64,000 bases of DNA from Neocallimastix lanati (nom. inval.) (GCA_016946835.1 JACVTC010000004.1:180001-244000); one strand, 5' to 3'. Shown: positions 29,130 to 46,522, counted from the first letter of the stretch. Numbers and translations are program-made. The notes: generated by a model not told the origin, from the sequence alone.

Positions 29130-29536
29130 TTTTTAAAATATATATATATATATTATATTATATTTGTTATATTTATATATTTGACAATTTATATATATAT
29201 ATATTTTTTATATCTAATTATTATTATTTCTTATGTTTTAAATATATAAATATTCATTTTCAATAGAAATTAAATGATATTTACAGAACAGATAATGATA
29301 AATTGGTTATTGGATTAGGAATATATTTCCTTTCAAGTTATTTAAGGCATGATTGTCATCCCAACGCAAAAATATGTTATTTAAATAATAATAATACATT
29401 ATCATTAATATCCACGCAATACATTAGAAAGGGTGAAGAAATAAAGATTTCATATATTGATACCCATAATAAAACCCATCAAAAATGTCATGAAGAATTA
29501 TTTAATAAATTTAAAATTAAGGTGAATAAATATTAA
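25926..29536 (+). CDS. Split-SET (SMYD/SET5-like) putative lysine methyltransferase with N-terminal membrane anchor
   Basis: Seven exons, frames closing: 25926-26004, 26222-26332, 26825-26943, 27035-27241, 27381-28689, 28881-28972, 29267-29536 (TAA). Product 728 aa. Residues 5-23 (KQLFIGITITSVTIFICSRF region) form a probable signal anchor. The N-terminal SET half is seen at about 141-166 (INVCMISKKDIVPGEIIYTE). A reduced MYND-like zinc site follows with C177-x2-C180 and C198-x3-C202. Then come about 430 residues of poly-Asn and other low complexity. The C-terminal SET half is IGLGIYFLSSYLRHDCHPNA (655-673) and GEEIKISYID (695-704). This order (SET-N, MYND, SET-C) is that of SMYD and yeast Set5/Set6 proteins, which methylate histone or other lysines with S-adenosylmethionine. 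Arg666 replaces the usual Asn of NHxCxPN, so catalysis is uncertain. The MYND lacks its second and last ligand pairs. Confidence 0.8.
26624..26677. repeat. Perfect (AAT)9(ATT)9 palindrome in a SET-gene intron
   Basis: Nine AAT units run directly into nine ATT units, giving a 54-bp perfect palindrome within the intron 26333-26824. Confidence 0.9.
29001..29131 (+). repeat. Interrupted (AAT)n array in the last intron of the SET gene
   Basis: About 130 bp of AAT with AAAAAT and GATAAT interruptions in the intron 28973-29266; not coding. Confidence 0.9.
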
Positions 29537-29539
29537 ATC

Positions 29540-29594
<55 letters not shown>

Positions 29595-30573
29595 TGTATT
29601 TAATTAATAATATATATACTAATAAGAAAAAAAAAATTTTTTTTATTAATCAATCTCTTTTCTATATATATATTTTAATTCAAAACAATAAAAAATTAAT
29701 TAGTGTTTTTGTAAAAAATAATCTATTAATGAATATATATAATCTTTTTATTATTATTTTTTTTATAACTATTTTATTAAATAAATATCTTTAATAATAT
29801 TAATATTTATTAAAAAAAAAAATAATAAATAAATAAATATTATTAATATTATTAATTTATATATTAACATTTTAATTTAACTATTTTTTAATTTAATCAT
29901 TACACTGGATATTAGAAAATATAAAATAATGAGAATAAATAAAACAAAATTAATTACCTTTGTTTTATTTATATAATCTATTTTTTTTATTTATTATCTA
30001 AAAAATTATATAAATATATATATATTTATTAAAAACAATTTTAAAAAATCATTAAAAAGAAGGAAAAGGAGGAAAAAAAAAAAAAATTAATAAAAATAAA
30101 AAAAAAAAATTTTTTTTTTTTATATTTTATTATTATTTTCTAAATTCATAAAGAATAATACAAATTACCAAAAAAAAAAAAAAAAAAAAAAAAATACGGT
30201 TATAAGAAAAAAATTAAAATCATAAGAAATTTTTACACATTATATAATTATATATTTTAATAGCAATTCTATAATTCTATAACATAAAATAATTTAACAA
30301 ATACAATTTTACAATAATTTAATAAATAATTATTATCAAATAATATATGACTTTATTCCTCAAAATTTTAAATATATATATAATTATATAATTATATAAA
30401 ATAGAAAAAAAAAATTTTTTTTTTAATTATTTGTCACACCAATTTAATACAAAAATAACTAAGGAAATGAAAAAAAGAATAATACAAAAATTGATAATTA
30501 TAGTCAACAATTTTTGATTATAAAAAATCAAAGATCATTTTAATTAATATTAAGAATTTAAAAAAAAAAAAAA

Positions 30574-30604
30574 GCAATGGTCTTTTTTACTTAATATTAA
30601 GAAA

Positions 30605-30640
<36 letters not shown>

Positions 30641-30724
30641 CAATGGTCTTTTTTACTTAATATTAAGAAATATATATATATATATAAAAAAAAGCAATGG
30701 TCTTTTTATTTAATATTAAGAAAC
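30574..30724 (+). repeat. Minisatellite, 3 copies, units joined by A- or TA-runs
   Basis: A roughly 31-base core beginning GCAATGGTCTTTTTTACTTA recurs at 30574, 30640 and 30694, joined by A-run or TA-run linkers of different lengths. A partial copy (TTAATATTAAGAA) precedes at about 30543. The core ends in CTTAATATTAAG, a 12-bp palindrome (one substitution in the third copy). Confidence 0.93.
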
Positions 30725-31019
30725 TAAAAAAAAAAAAAAAAAATATAAAAACGAAAAAAGCAAAAAAAATTTTTAAAATATATTTTGTACATATCAACTT
30801 ATATTCAACTAATACGAAAAAAAAAAAAAAAAATTAAATAAACAAATAATCAATCAAACAAAAATAAAAATGATTTTTCTTTTTTTTTTTTTTTTTTTTT
30901 TTTTTATTTTTCATTTTTCTTTTTTTTTCTATTTTTTTTTTCCTATTACAGATTAAATGCAAAGTAATATAAATTATTTTATTTTTATTAAAAATAAATA
31001 ATTAAAAAATAATATATTT

Positions 31020-31071
<52 letters not shown>

Positions 31072-31103
31072 TTTTATCTTAAAATAACACTACGAAGATT
31101 TTA

Positions 31104-31104
31104 A

Positions 31105-31193
<89 letters not shown>
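31104..31193 (+). repeat. Non-coding trinucleotide array (TTA)n
   Basis: About 90 bp of TTA units, preceded 20 bases upstream by a T-run of about 45. Outside any gene. Confidence 0.95.
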
Positions 31194-31194
<1 letters not shown>

Positions 31195-31646
31195 ATTATT
31201 ACCGAAATATATTGGATTATGTTTATTAATAAAAAAAAATTGTTCATTTATTTTTAATTTTATTTACTCTAATGTAATTTTTTATTTATTTATTTTTTTT
31301 TTTTACAAGATATTTATAGGTATTTTAATATTTTAATATATATATATATATATATATTTTTTTTTTTTGATTGTTTTAATTCTACTTATATAATTAATTT
31401 TTTTACAAGATATTGTATAATAATAATAATAATAATTTTATTATTTTTATTATTATTTTTATTATTTTATTCTAAAAAAGTATTTTTGAAAAATATAAAT
31501 TATTATTATATATATATATATTAATTTTTTTCTAATATAAATTTTATTATGATAACATTTTTTTATATTCAAAAATTACTTTATAAATATATTTATATTT
31601 ATATATTTATATATATATATTATTTTATTATTTTTTTTATTTTTAC

Positions 31647-31680
<34 letters not shown>

Positions 31681-31716
31681 TGTTTTACTTTAAAATTAAT
31701 AAATTTGTTTTTTTTT

Positions 31717-36408
<4,692 letters not shown>

Positions 36409-36572
36409 TTTTACATGTATATATTTTAATTAATTAATTAATTAATATAATTTTAGATATTCGTTATACTTTTTATTATTTATATTAACAAAAAAAAATA
36501 AATTAAAGGTGCGAGAAAAAGTTTAATTACTAAACAATTCATAAACATAAATATAACAATTCATTAACACAA

Positions 36573-36603
<31 letters not shown>

Positions 36604-36637
36604 ATATAAATATATTTAAATAATTATTATAATAATT

Positions 36638-36686
<49 letters not shown>

Positions 36687-38376
36687 TTATTTTAATAAAT
36701 AAATAAATAAAAGAATAATATAAGGAATTAGAAAATGAAAAAGAAACTAAAAATAAATGAAATTATATGAAAATAAACAAAAAAAAAAAAAAATAAAAGA
36801 AAAAGAAAAAAAATATAAAAAAAAAAAAATAATTATAGTAAAGAATTAATAATTATAAACTTTTCTTTTCTCTAATAATATTATTTATTCTTCAAAATAA
36901 ACTATAGCCTTTTTTATTTATATTTTTTATTTTATTTTATTTTATTTTATTTTATTTTATTTTATTTTATTTTATTTTATTTTATTTTATTTTATTTTAT
37001 TTTATTTTATTTTATTTTATTTTATTTTATTTTATTTTATTTTATTTTATTTTATTTTATTTTATTTTATTTTATTTTATTTTATTTTATTTTTATTTTA
37101 TTTTATTATAAAATATGAACTGCAGCAATTTATATATATATATATATATACATAAATATAATCATAAAATTTATTTAAACTTTTTTTTTAAAAAAAAAAA
37201 AAATTAAACAATTATCGAAGAACATAAGTAAATAAATTATAAAATTATAAAACTTTCTTTTTTTTTTTTTTATATATATATTATTATTATTATAATCTAT
37301 CATTCATTATTCGTTATTCCATTATTCATTGTTCGTAGTTCATTATATATATAAAAGTAAAAATTAAGATTATGGTTAAGAAGTAAATAAAAAAGAAAAA
37401 ACTTTAAAAAAAAAAAAAAATAAACATTTTAAAGTTTATTAATCATAATCAAAATACTCTAAATAAAATTTTTATGCATTGTATTTAGAAATAATAATAA
37501 AAATACAAACTTTTATTTAAACCTTTCAAAAAAAAAAAATAAAAATAAAAATAAAAATAAAAATAAAATAAATAACAAAGATTTTTTTTTTTTTTTTTTG
37601 AAAGATTCTTTTAGATTTTATTTTATAAGATATAAAAAAAAAAAATTCATTTATATATTAATAATAAATTCATCAATTAATACCATATTTTTTTTCCAAT
37701 ATTTTTTTATATATGAATTAGACTTGAAAATATCAATAATAATAAAAAATAATAAATAGATAAAAACTAAAATATTTTTCAATAATCAATAAATAGTTAT
37801 ATAAATTATTGGATAATAAATTTTATTAATAATAATAATTTAAATTAATAATAATTCATCAAAAAAAAAAAAAAAAAGTTTATCACATTAATAATTATTT
37901 CTGGTTTTCAAATTTTGAAAATTAAAAAATTAAAAAAATAATTTTTTTTAAAAAATAATAATAATTTATAGTTATATATATATATATATAACTTCTTCCC
38001 ATCTTTTTCCACTTCAGTATTATTTAAATATTCTTAAAAAGTTTTATTGACACCTATCGATATCACTTTTAAAAATTACGGTTTATATATATATATATAT
38101 ATATTTGTTTTAAATAAAATATAAAAATATAAAAAAAAAAATAATAATAATAAAAATAAAAATAAAAATTACAAGAATACACCCTATAACAATTCCGAGA
38201 TAAATATATATATATATATTAATCCTAATATTAATATTACTATATATTTATCTATATACTTTTTTATCATAAATGAAAATTTTATAAATTAAAGAAAAAA
38301 TATACATATATATAAAATATATAAAATATAAAACATAAAACATTAAACATAAAAAATAAAATTAAAAAAAAAAAAA

Positions 38377-38407
<31 letters not shown>

Positions 38408-39022
38408 GTTTTAATAGGTAGTATAGGTATATATGAATAAAATGCATACAAATTTTAATTATAAAAAAAGGATTATTTCTACAAAACTTTTTTTTTTTAA
38501 ATAATTGTTTATTTTTTGAAAAAAAATAATTAAATATATAAATATAATATATTTCTATTTTAAATAATAAAAATGTTATATAAATAATTAATATAATTTT
38601 TTTTTTCTTTTTTTTTTTTTTTTTTCTTTTTTTTTTTTTTGTATTTGCTTTTAATTGTTATAAATAAATAGTTTTCTATTAAAAGATATTAAATAAAAAA
38701 AAATTTTTTTTTTCTTTTAATTTTAATTTTTCTTTTTCTTTTCTTTTTTTCTTTTATAAAATGAATAATAATAATTTACCATCATTGATTTTCTAAAAGA
38801 AAAAAAAAGAAAATAAAAAATTAAAATTAATGATTTTAAATTTAAATTCATATAATGATTAATGTATATTTATATTAAAAATAAAAAATATTAATAAAAA
38901 TTAAAAAAAAAAAAAAAAAAATGAAAGAAAACACATATATTATATTAAATTTAAAAATAATAATAATAAAAAAAAAAAAGAAATTATGATATTATAATAG
39001 ATTTAAATAACGATTATTTTAA
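36409..39022. other. AT-rich spacer, no gene seen
   Basis: Homopolymers, TA tracts and one pentanucleotide array. It contains the upstream region of the coiled-coil gene and the 3' flank of the SRP40 homologue. No coding-like stretch. Confidence 0.65.
36924..37108 (+). repeat. Pentanucleotide array (TTTTA)n
   Basis: About 185 bp, near perfect, in the upstream flank of the minus-strand coiled-coil gene. Confidence 0.96.
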
Positions 39023-41970
39023 TTAGAGATCGAATTTAATACTATGTGATTCTAAATCAATTTTTCCTCCTCTGTAAGAACCTCTCTTCTTCTTATTCTT
39101 TTCATTACGGAAACCTTTACCACGAGTAACAATTAAATCTCTATGGGCCTTTTCACCATATGAACCAATAGCGCCACCCTTTTTTTATTTTTATTTTTTT
39201 TTTTTTTTTATTTTAAATTTAATAATATTAATTATAATTATATAAAAATAAATATAGATATAATAATAATATTTAATTGAATTGTTCTAATTATTCAAAA
39301 TAAAAAATATAATTTTTTTTTATATTTTAATTTAATATTATTTTTAAAAAAGCATACCTTTGCCATAAAACTGTTATCCTTTAATCTTTCATCTAAGAAA
39401 ACAACATCTTCATCCTTTATTCTTTTAAATGGAGCATTTTGCTATAATTAAAAAATATATATTATAATAAACAAATAAATAAATAAAATAAAAATTAATA
39501 AATAATAATGATTTATACAATTATATTATTATAAAAATATATATTTTTTTTTAATAGTTAAATAAATTTTTATATTTACATGACGCTTTTTCTTTTCTTT
39601 TGGTGGAACTGTATCTTCTTCTCTCTTACGTTTATTAGTTTCTTTCTTTTCTTCTTCTTCAGATGATGAGCTTGATTCAGAAGAGGATTCTTTCTTTTCT
39701 TCTTTCTTTTCTTCTTCTTCAGATGATGAGCTTGATTCAGAAGAGGATTCTTTCTTTTCTTCTTCTTCATCTGAAGAATCGGATGAAGAGTCTGAATTTG
39801 AGTCGGAGTCGGAGTCGGATGAATCAGAAGATTCTTCTTTCTTTTCTTCTTTCTTTTCTTCTTTCTTTTCTTCTTTCTTTTCTTCTTTCTTTTCTTCTTT
39901 CTTTTTTTCTTCTTTTTCTTCATCTGAAGAATCAGAACTTTCTGAAGAATCGGATGAAGAGTCTGAGTCTGAGTCTGAGTCTGAGTCTGAGTCGGATGAA
40001 TCAGAAGATTCTTCTTTCTTTTCTTCCTTCTTTTCTTCTTCATCGTCTGAAGAATCAGAATCAGAACTGTCAGAATCTGAATCTGAAGAGGAATCAGAAG
40101 AAGAATCTGAGTCTGAGCTATCTGAATCTGAAGAGTCAGAATCAGAATCTGAGGATTCTTCTTTCTTTTCTTCATTACTTTCTTCCTTCTTTTCATCATC
40201 TGATGAATCAGAATCATTACTAGAGTCGGAATCTGAATCTGAATTGTCAGAATCTGAAGAATCAGAATCTGAAGAGGAATCAGAAGAAGAGTCTGAGTCT
40301 GAGCTATCTGAATCTGAAGAGTCAGAATCAGAATCTGAGGATTCTTCTTTCTTTTCTTCATTACTTTCTTCCTTCTTTTCATCATTTGATGAATCAGAAT
40401 CACTACTAGAGTCGGAATCTGAATCTGAACTATCAGATGAATCACTTGAAGAGTCTGAATCGGAATCTGAACTATCAGATGAATCACTTGAAGAGTCTGA
40501 ATCGGAATCTGAACTATCAGATGAATCACTTGAAGAGTCGGAATCGGAATCTGAACTTTCTGAATCACTTGAAGAAGAATCAGATTCTTCCTTTTTATCT
40601 ACATCCATTTTATCTTCCTTGTCTGAATCAGAATCTGAACTACTTGAACTGTCTGAATCGGAATCGGAATCAGAGTCAGATGAGCTATCTGAATCTGAAT
40701 CAGAAGAGCTTGAGCTTGATGATTCTTCCTTTTCTTCGTCTTCTTTCTTATCAACATCCATCTTATCATTTTCTTCATCACTTGAAGAATCTGAATCTGA
40801 ACTACTACTATCAGAGTCTGATGAACTGTCTGAATCAGAATCTGAATCTGAATCTGAATCTGAATCTGAATCTGAATCTGAATCTGAGTCTGAACTTGAA
40901 CTTGATGATTCTTCCTTCTTTTCATCTTCTTCCTTCTTTTCATCTTCTTCATCAGAAGATGAGTCTGAATCTGAACTACTACTGTCTGAATCAGAAGAAT
41001 CGGAATCGGAATCTGATGAACTATCAGAATCAGAGTCAGAACTTGAACTTGATGATTCTTCTTTATTTTCTTCCTTTTTTTCCTCCTTTTTTTCTTCCTT
41101 TTTTTCTTCTTCATCAGAAGAAGAGTCTGAATCAGAACTGCTACTGTCTGAATCAGAAGAATCGGAATCGGAATCTGATGAACTATCAGAATCAGACTCA
41201 GAACTTGAACTTGATGATTCTTCTTTCTTTTCTTCTTTCTTTTCTTCTTTCTTTTCTTCTTTCTTTTCTTCTTTCTTTTCTTCCTTCTTTTCTTCTTCTT
41301 CATCAGAAGAAGAGTCCGAGTCTGAACTACTATTTGATGAATCGGAATCGGAATCGGAATCGGAATCAGAGTCTGAGGAACTATCACTATCAGAGTCAGA
41401 AGAGCTTGAGCTTGATGATTCTTCTTTCTTATCTTCTTTGTTTTCTTCTTCTGATGAAGAAGAATCAGAGTCAGAACTACTGTCTGATGAATCTGAATCT
41501 GATGAAATCTCTGAATCGGAATCGGAATCAGAACTGGAATCAGAATCAGAAGAATTTGATGAACTGTCTGATGAATCGGAATCAGAACTGGAATCAGAAT
41601 CAGAAGAACTTGATGATTCTTCAGATGATGATGAAGAAGAATTGAAGGAAGTTTCATCTGAAGAAGAGCTATCGTCTGAAGAAGAATCAGAAGATGAACT
41701 ACTGTCAGAAGAACTACTACTGCTACTACTACTGTCTGATGAATCGTCTTCACTTGAATCACTATCTGAATCTGAGTCTGATTCTGAATCTGAATCATTA
41801 TCTACTTTAACCTTCTTTGACTTACTTTCTTGTTCAGTAAATTCACTTTTTCTTTTTTTATTATTAACTTCTTCGTCAGAAGATTCACTGCTTGAACTTT
41901 CTGAACTTGAATCTTCTTCCATTTTTTTTAATTTCTTTTCTGCTTCAATTTCTTTTTTTGATTTACCCAT
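39023..41970 (-). CDS. SRP40: SRP40/NOPP140 (NOLC1) nucleolar phosphoprotein homologue
   Basis: SRP40/NOLC1 proteins are nucleolar chaperones of box H/ACA and C/D snoRNPs, heavily phosphorylated by CK2. Three exons: 41970-39580, 39441-39358, 39178-39023 (TAA), all phase 0, 876 aa. It starts [20 protein letters not shown]. Residues about 17-780 alternate Ser/Asp/Glu blocks ([11 protein letters not shown], ideal CK2 sites) with Lys/Glu blocks (KKEEKKEE), the classic layout. The C-terminal 79 residues form the conserved SRP40 C-terminal domain: [20 protein letters not shown], then SFMAKGG, then [20 protein letters not shown] and [10 protein letters not shown]...IKFDL. The acidic part is longer than in yeast SRP40 and has grown by internal duplication: a 186-nt (62-codon) period near 40151-40340 and a 42-nt (14-codon) triplet at 40431-40555. 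Long antisense ORFs over this exon are by-products of GAA/TCA codon symmetry. Confidence 0.94.
40151..40555 (-). repeat. In-frame tandem duplications in the SRP40 acidic domain
   Basis: A block starting GAGGATTCTTCTTTCTTTTC (plus strand) occurs at 40151 and again at 40337, 186 bp later, with few substitutions. Then a 42-bp unit (CTATCAGATGAATCACTTGA and 22 more bases) is repeated about three times at 40431-40555. Both periods are multiples of three, so the frame is kept. Confidence 0.85.
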
Positions 41971-42773
41971 CTTTATATACTATTTAATTCAAATAATATT
42001 TAGTTTTTAGAGATTGGTGTATAATATTTAAAATATATATATAATAAAAATTATTAAATATATATATATATATGTACAGGTATAATAAATAAAATAAATA
42101 AAAAAAAATAAATTGTATTTATGTATAATTATAAAATTTAGTTAATTATGAAAACGCATTTTGAATTATATAATAATAATTAAATATATATATAAATAAG
42201 CAAATATATAGATATATATATTTTTAAATTAATTTTTAGTAAAAACGATCTCATTTTTTATTGTTATTTATTTTTATAGAGAATTCAAATTATTGCTACG
42301 TTTTACATTAAAATTAAAATGTTCTTTAAAATTAAATTTTAATAAATTAATACGCCAAATTAAATTATACGTAAATTCTTTAATTTTCGTTTAAATTTTA
42401 ATTATATTTCCATATTCTATTAAATAAATAAATATTGATTATATTCCATTTTCGTTATTACGTTTTTTAATTTAAAAATTATATAATTTCAAATTTTAAA
42501 AATTTCATATCTCAATTATTTTTATAAATCATTTATTGTTATATCTTTTTTTTTTTTTTTTTATGATTATAATTACCTCGATATTTTTTTTTATCTAATA
42601 AAATTATAAAAGTATAATATAAAATAAATAATTATAATAAAAAAAAAAAAATTAAATAACTACAATTAAAAATAAATTAATTCATATAATGTAAAAAAAA
42701 TAAAATAAAAATAACAATTTATAATATTATGTTAATAATTTTTTATTTTAATTTTTTTTTTTTTTTTTAATTA

Positions 42774-42812
<39 letters not shown>

Positions 42813-43598
42813 ATAAATTATAAATTTAAATAAATTAAATCAGTAATATATTATAATATATATTATAATATATTGAATATAATGAAATAAATTTTAAAAT
42901 TGTAAATTTTATAATTTTAAAAATTTCTATATAATTCCTGTAAGAGTAAAAAAACAATTTTTACTAATGATTGGTCTATTCAACATCTTTATTCAATCAT
43001 AATTGTATTTAATATATGTATAATATATTATAAATATATTCACTTTAAAATTTTCAAATTGCCCTTATAAAAAAATACATAATTTTATGAACATTTTATT
43101 GATCTTTAAATATATTGTAATTATTCATAAATAAATTAAAATAAATTAATAAAATAATAAAATAATAAAATAATAAAATGAAGAGAAAAAAAAAAATATT
43201 AATAATAAATTTCAAAACCATAAACTTATTTTCAATTTCTCTTTGATAAACACTAAAAAATATAAACTAAAATAATTATATTATATAAAAAATATATATA
43301 ATATTATATATATATTTAATATATCTAAAATTTTTAATTTTTTTAATTATTTTTTATTTTATTTGCAATTTAATTTTAATTTTTTTTTTTACTTTTTATA
43401 TTTGCCGATTTTTTTTTTTGGCTTTTTCGATATTGATTTTTAAAGTTATATTTTTAATACTATTCCACTATTACAATTTGTATTCATAACAATATTAGAA
43501 ATTATTTCCTAATATTAGTTATATTAATCTTTAAACAATGAACTTTGTTTCATGCTTTTATTTTTATTTTATAATTTACTAAGATTTCCTGAATCAAT
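41971..43598. other. AT-rich spacer, no gene seen
   Basis: Separates the SRP40 and pyrophosphatase genes, both on the minus strand, so it must contain the SRP40 promoter and the pyrophosphatase 3' end. Long A/T runs at 42550, 42750 and 42777-42809; nothing else recognised. Confidence 0.65.
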
Positions 43599-45413
43599 TT
43601 AGTTTGGAGTACCAGAAAGGAAGAACCACTTGTCAACTATATTTTATAAATTTTAAAAATTATAATTATATTTTAATAATTAATTATTATATTACTTGAT
43701 AAATTCATAATAAATTTAAAATCTTAAATACTATTATAAATTTGATATTTACTAGATGGGTCAATTGGAGCTTCAGAGTATGGAGTAGCCTATTTTATTT
43801 TTTAATTTTAATAATTTCATTTATATATAAATTTTATTAGTTTTTTAATAAAGAAAAATAATTTTTTTAATTTTTTATTATAATTTTTAAGTAAGCCACT
43901 TACAGCTGGGATAGCGGCGTACTTGTCATCAGAAGCAGCAATCTTGTATGGACTATCTTCAACAGTAACATTAGCACTATTTATTATATTAATAAAATTA
44001 ACAACATAAAATTAATTATCTATCCAACTTATTTTTTAAAATAAAATTATTATATTAAAATATTAAACATAAAAATTGTTTGCTCTCAATACTTACACAC
44101 TAATATCGTAACTGTCACCCTTAGATGGGATAGCCTTGGTGATTAATCTCTTCCAGGCTTCGTGAGTTTCAGCAATAACTTCGTTAGCATAAGCCTTGTT
44201 CTTGGCTTCACCATTGAAAGCAAATTCATTTTCTGGCTTACCGTCTGGAATCTTGTAGATACGGAACCATTCGTTAGTGGCCTTAAGAAGACCTGGAAGG
44301 TGCTTTTCAACATCTTCAATATCTATTTATTTTTAAATAATTAAAAAAAAATTTTTTTTAAAATTATTATTAAAACATTTTATTAATTATTTTCTTTATT
44401 TTATTAACATAAAAATTAATTACCGTTTAACTTTGGAGCAAGTGGGTCGTTAATATCAATAACAACAACCTTCCAATCGGTTTCACCTTCATCTAATAAA
44501 GCCATGATACCAAGAACCTTAACTTGCTTAACTTCTCCGCACTTAGCAACTCTTTCACCAATTTCAATGACATCTAATGGATCACAGTCACCTCTGGCCT
44601 TAGTGTCTGGGTGTTGTTGAGTTGGGTCTTCCCAGGTCTATTTTTTTTGTTTGTTTAATAATTTTTATTTTAATAATAATAAATAATTTAATAATTAATT
44701 AACATCATTATATATAAATATATAATCTTTTTTTTTATTTTTTGACTTACTTGTGGGAAAGCACCGTAGTTCCAAATGTAACCGTGGTGTGGGAAACAGT
44801 TTCTGACGAATCTAAGCTTACCCTTCTTAGTATCTTGCTTAATTGGGTTGAAGTAATCTTCCTTGTTGATCTTTTTTATTTAAATTTTTTATTATTATTA
44901 TTATTTTTAAATAAACAAATATAAAAAAAAAAAAACATTAATATACTTTTTTCATTTAAAAAAAGATAATAAAAAAAAAAAAAAAATAACAAAACTCTTT
45001 TCATTTATAATATTTAGTTTATTTATATAATTTATTTACTTCAGCCTTAGCGTTAGTCCATCTTGGAATTTCAACAACCATGTTTAAGACAGTTTTGTCT
45101 TCGTTGACGTAAAGTGGAATATCGTGGAATGGTGAGATAACCTTACCATCCTTTTCTATTTATTTCAAATTAATATTTATAAAAACAATAATATTATTTA
45201 GTATAAATTTTATAAATATTTTTTTATAATTATTTAATATTAAATATTGTAATAATATTTTTTTTATTATTTAAAACAATAATATATTTATTTTTTTAAA
45301 AAAATAAAATTAAAAAAAAAAAGAAAAAAAAAAAATATCAATAATCATTTACCGATGTAAACTCTGTGTTCTAAAGTGAATCTTGGGTTAACGTAACGAG
45401 CAGTGTAAGCCAT
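43599..45413 (-). CDS. IPP1: Cytosolic inorganic pyrophosphatase (family I, IPP1)
   Basis: Hydrolyses PPi to two phosphates with Mg2+, driving biosynthetic reactions in the cytosol. Eight exons: 45413-45353, 45155-45040, 44870-44751, 44637-44424, 44322-44097, 43976-43904, 43789-43753, 43636-43599 (TAA). All phases close, giving 294 aa, close to the usual eukaryotic length of about 285. The Mg-binding signature DCDPLD is at residues 116-121. Other conserved blocks: [65 protein letters not shown] and the fungal-type C-terminus [12 protein letters not shown]. Codons are strongly biased to C- and G-ending forms (AAC, TTC, AAG, TAC, GGT, CCA), unlike the AT-ending codons of the kinase and SET genes, which suggests high expression. 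The ATG at 45413 is supported by homology of the N-terminus ([13 protein letters not shown]). No signal peptide is visible, so a cytosolic location is expected. Confidence 0.97.
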
Positions 45414-46199
45414 TTTGTTTATATTTTTAAAACTATTATTAGATAATAATGTTTTGTTTTGTTTTTTGTGTGAAGAAAAAAAATTTTTAATTGTAGATTT
45501 TTTGATCTTTAATAGTAAACGATTCAAAAAAATTTTTTTCGTCTTATTCTCTTCAGAGCTTTCTATTGGTGAAGAATTTTTTGTAATTAAATATGTATTA
45601 CCCATTGTAATATACTTAATATATATAAATAATAATGTCAATATATTATCTACATTATAAAAAAAATTTAATTTATCATATTCAAAATAAAAATTTCGAT
45701 ATACTTCTATTAATTAAAAATTAATACATAAATACATAATAAATATATAACAAATGGAATAAATAATATATAAAATAAATTAAATAAACCATATTAACAT
45801 AAAATAATAAATAATTTTATTTGATTTGATTTTCATTAGTGATATTATACAAATTCTTACATCATTCTTTTTATTTTACAATGATTTTTTTATTTAGAAA
45901 TCTTTAAATATAATGATATAATGATACATAAATTATAAATTATAATATCAATAAAATATTATATATTTAACAATTATTAAAGTATATATGAAGCAAATAA
46001 ACAAATAAACAATTATCATATAGAAGCAATGAGGAGGATAATAAACTAAAACATAAATTAATAACCGATTAAATAAATGACTTGTATATAAAAATATTAA
46101 TGATAATTATGTTTAATATATATTTTGATTTATTTTTTTATTTATTTATTATTATAAATAAATAATAAAATATATTAAATTATTATTTATTATGTATGA

Positions 46200-46522
46200 T
46201 GGATTTTTTATTAATATTTATTTATTTATTATTTATTTATTATGTATTATTTATTATTTATTTATTATGTATTATTTATTATTTATTATTTATTATTATG
46301 TATTATATATGATGTATTATGTATGATGTATGATGTATTATATATGATGTATTATGTATGATGTATTATTATTTATTTATTATTTATTTATTATTTATTT
46401 ATTTATTATTTATTTATTATTTATTTATTTGTTATTTATTATTTATTATTTATTATTATTTATTTATTATTTATTATTTATTATTATTTATTTATTATTT
46501 ATTATTTATTTATTATTTATTT
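46200..46522 (+). repeat. Heptanucleotide (TTATTTA)n and GATGTATTATGT-type array
   Basis: Mixed TTATTTA/TTATTTATTTA units with an internal block of ATGATGTATTATGTATGATG variants at about 46300-46370. Same unit as the 3-5 kb and 20.4 kb arrays. Confidence 0.92.

Larger units (their letters stand above)
29537..31716. other. Convergent spacer between SET gene and the coiled-coil gene
   Basis: AT-rich 3' flanks of two converging genes: T- and A-runs, a three-copy minisatellite and a TTA array. No gene was seen. Confidence 0.65.

Noticed and set aside
40244-42010. 588-aa plus-strand ORF (Ser/Glu/Leu-rich) and other long ORFs of 330-402 aa across 39.6-41.8 kb
   Set aside because: They are antisense or shifted-frame shadows of the SRP40 acidic exon: GAA/TCA/TCT/GAT codons have stop-free complements. 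The minus-strand frame alone continues into the conserved SRP40 domain.
45345-45660. 98-aa (-) and 81-aa (+) ORFs around the pyrophosphatase start
   Set aside because: The minus ORF runs through the real exon 1 and extends upstream into the leader; the conserved protein begins at the ATG at 45413.
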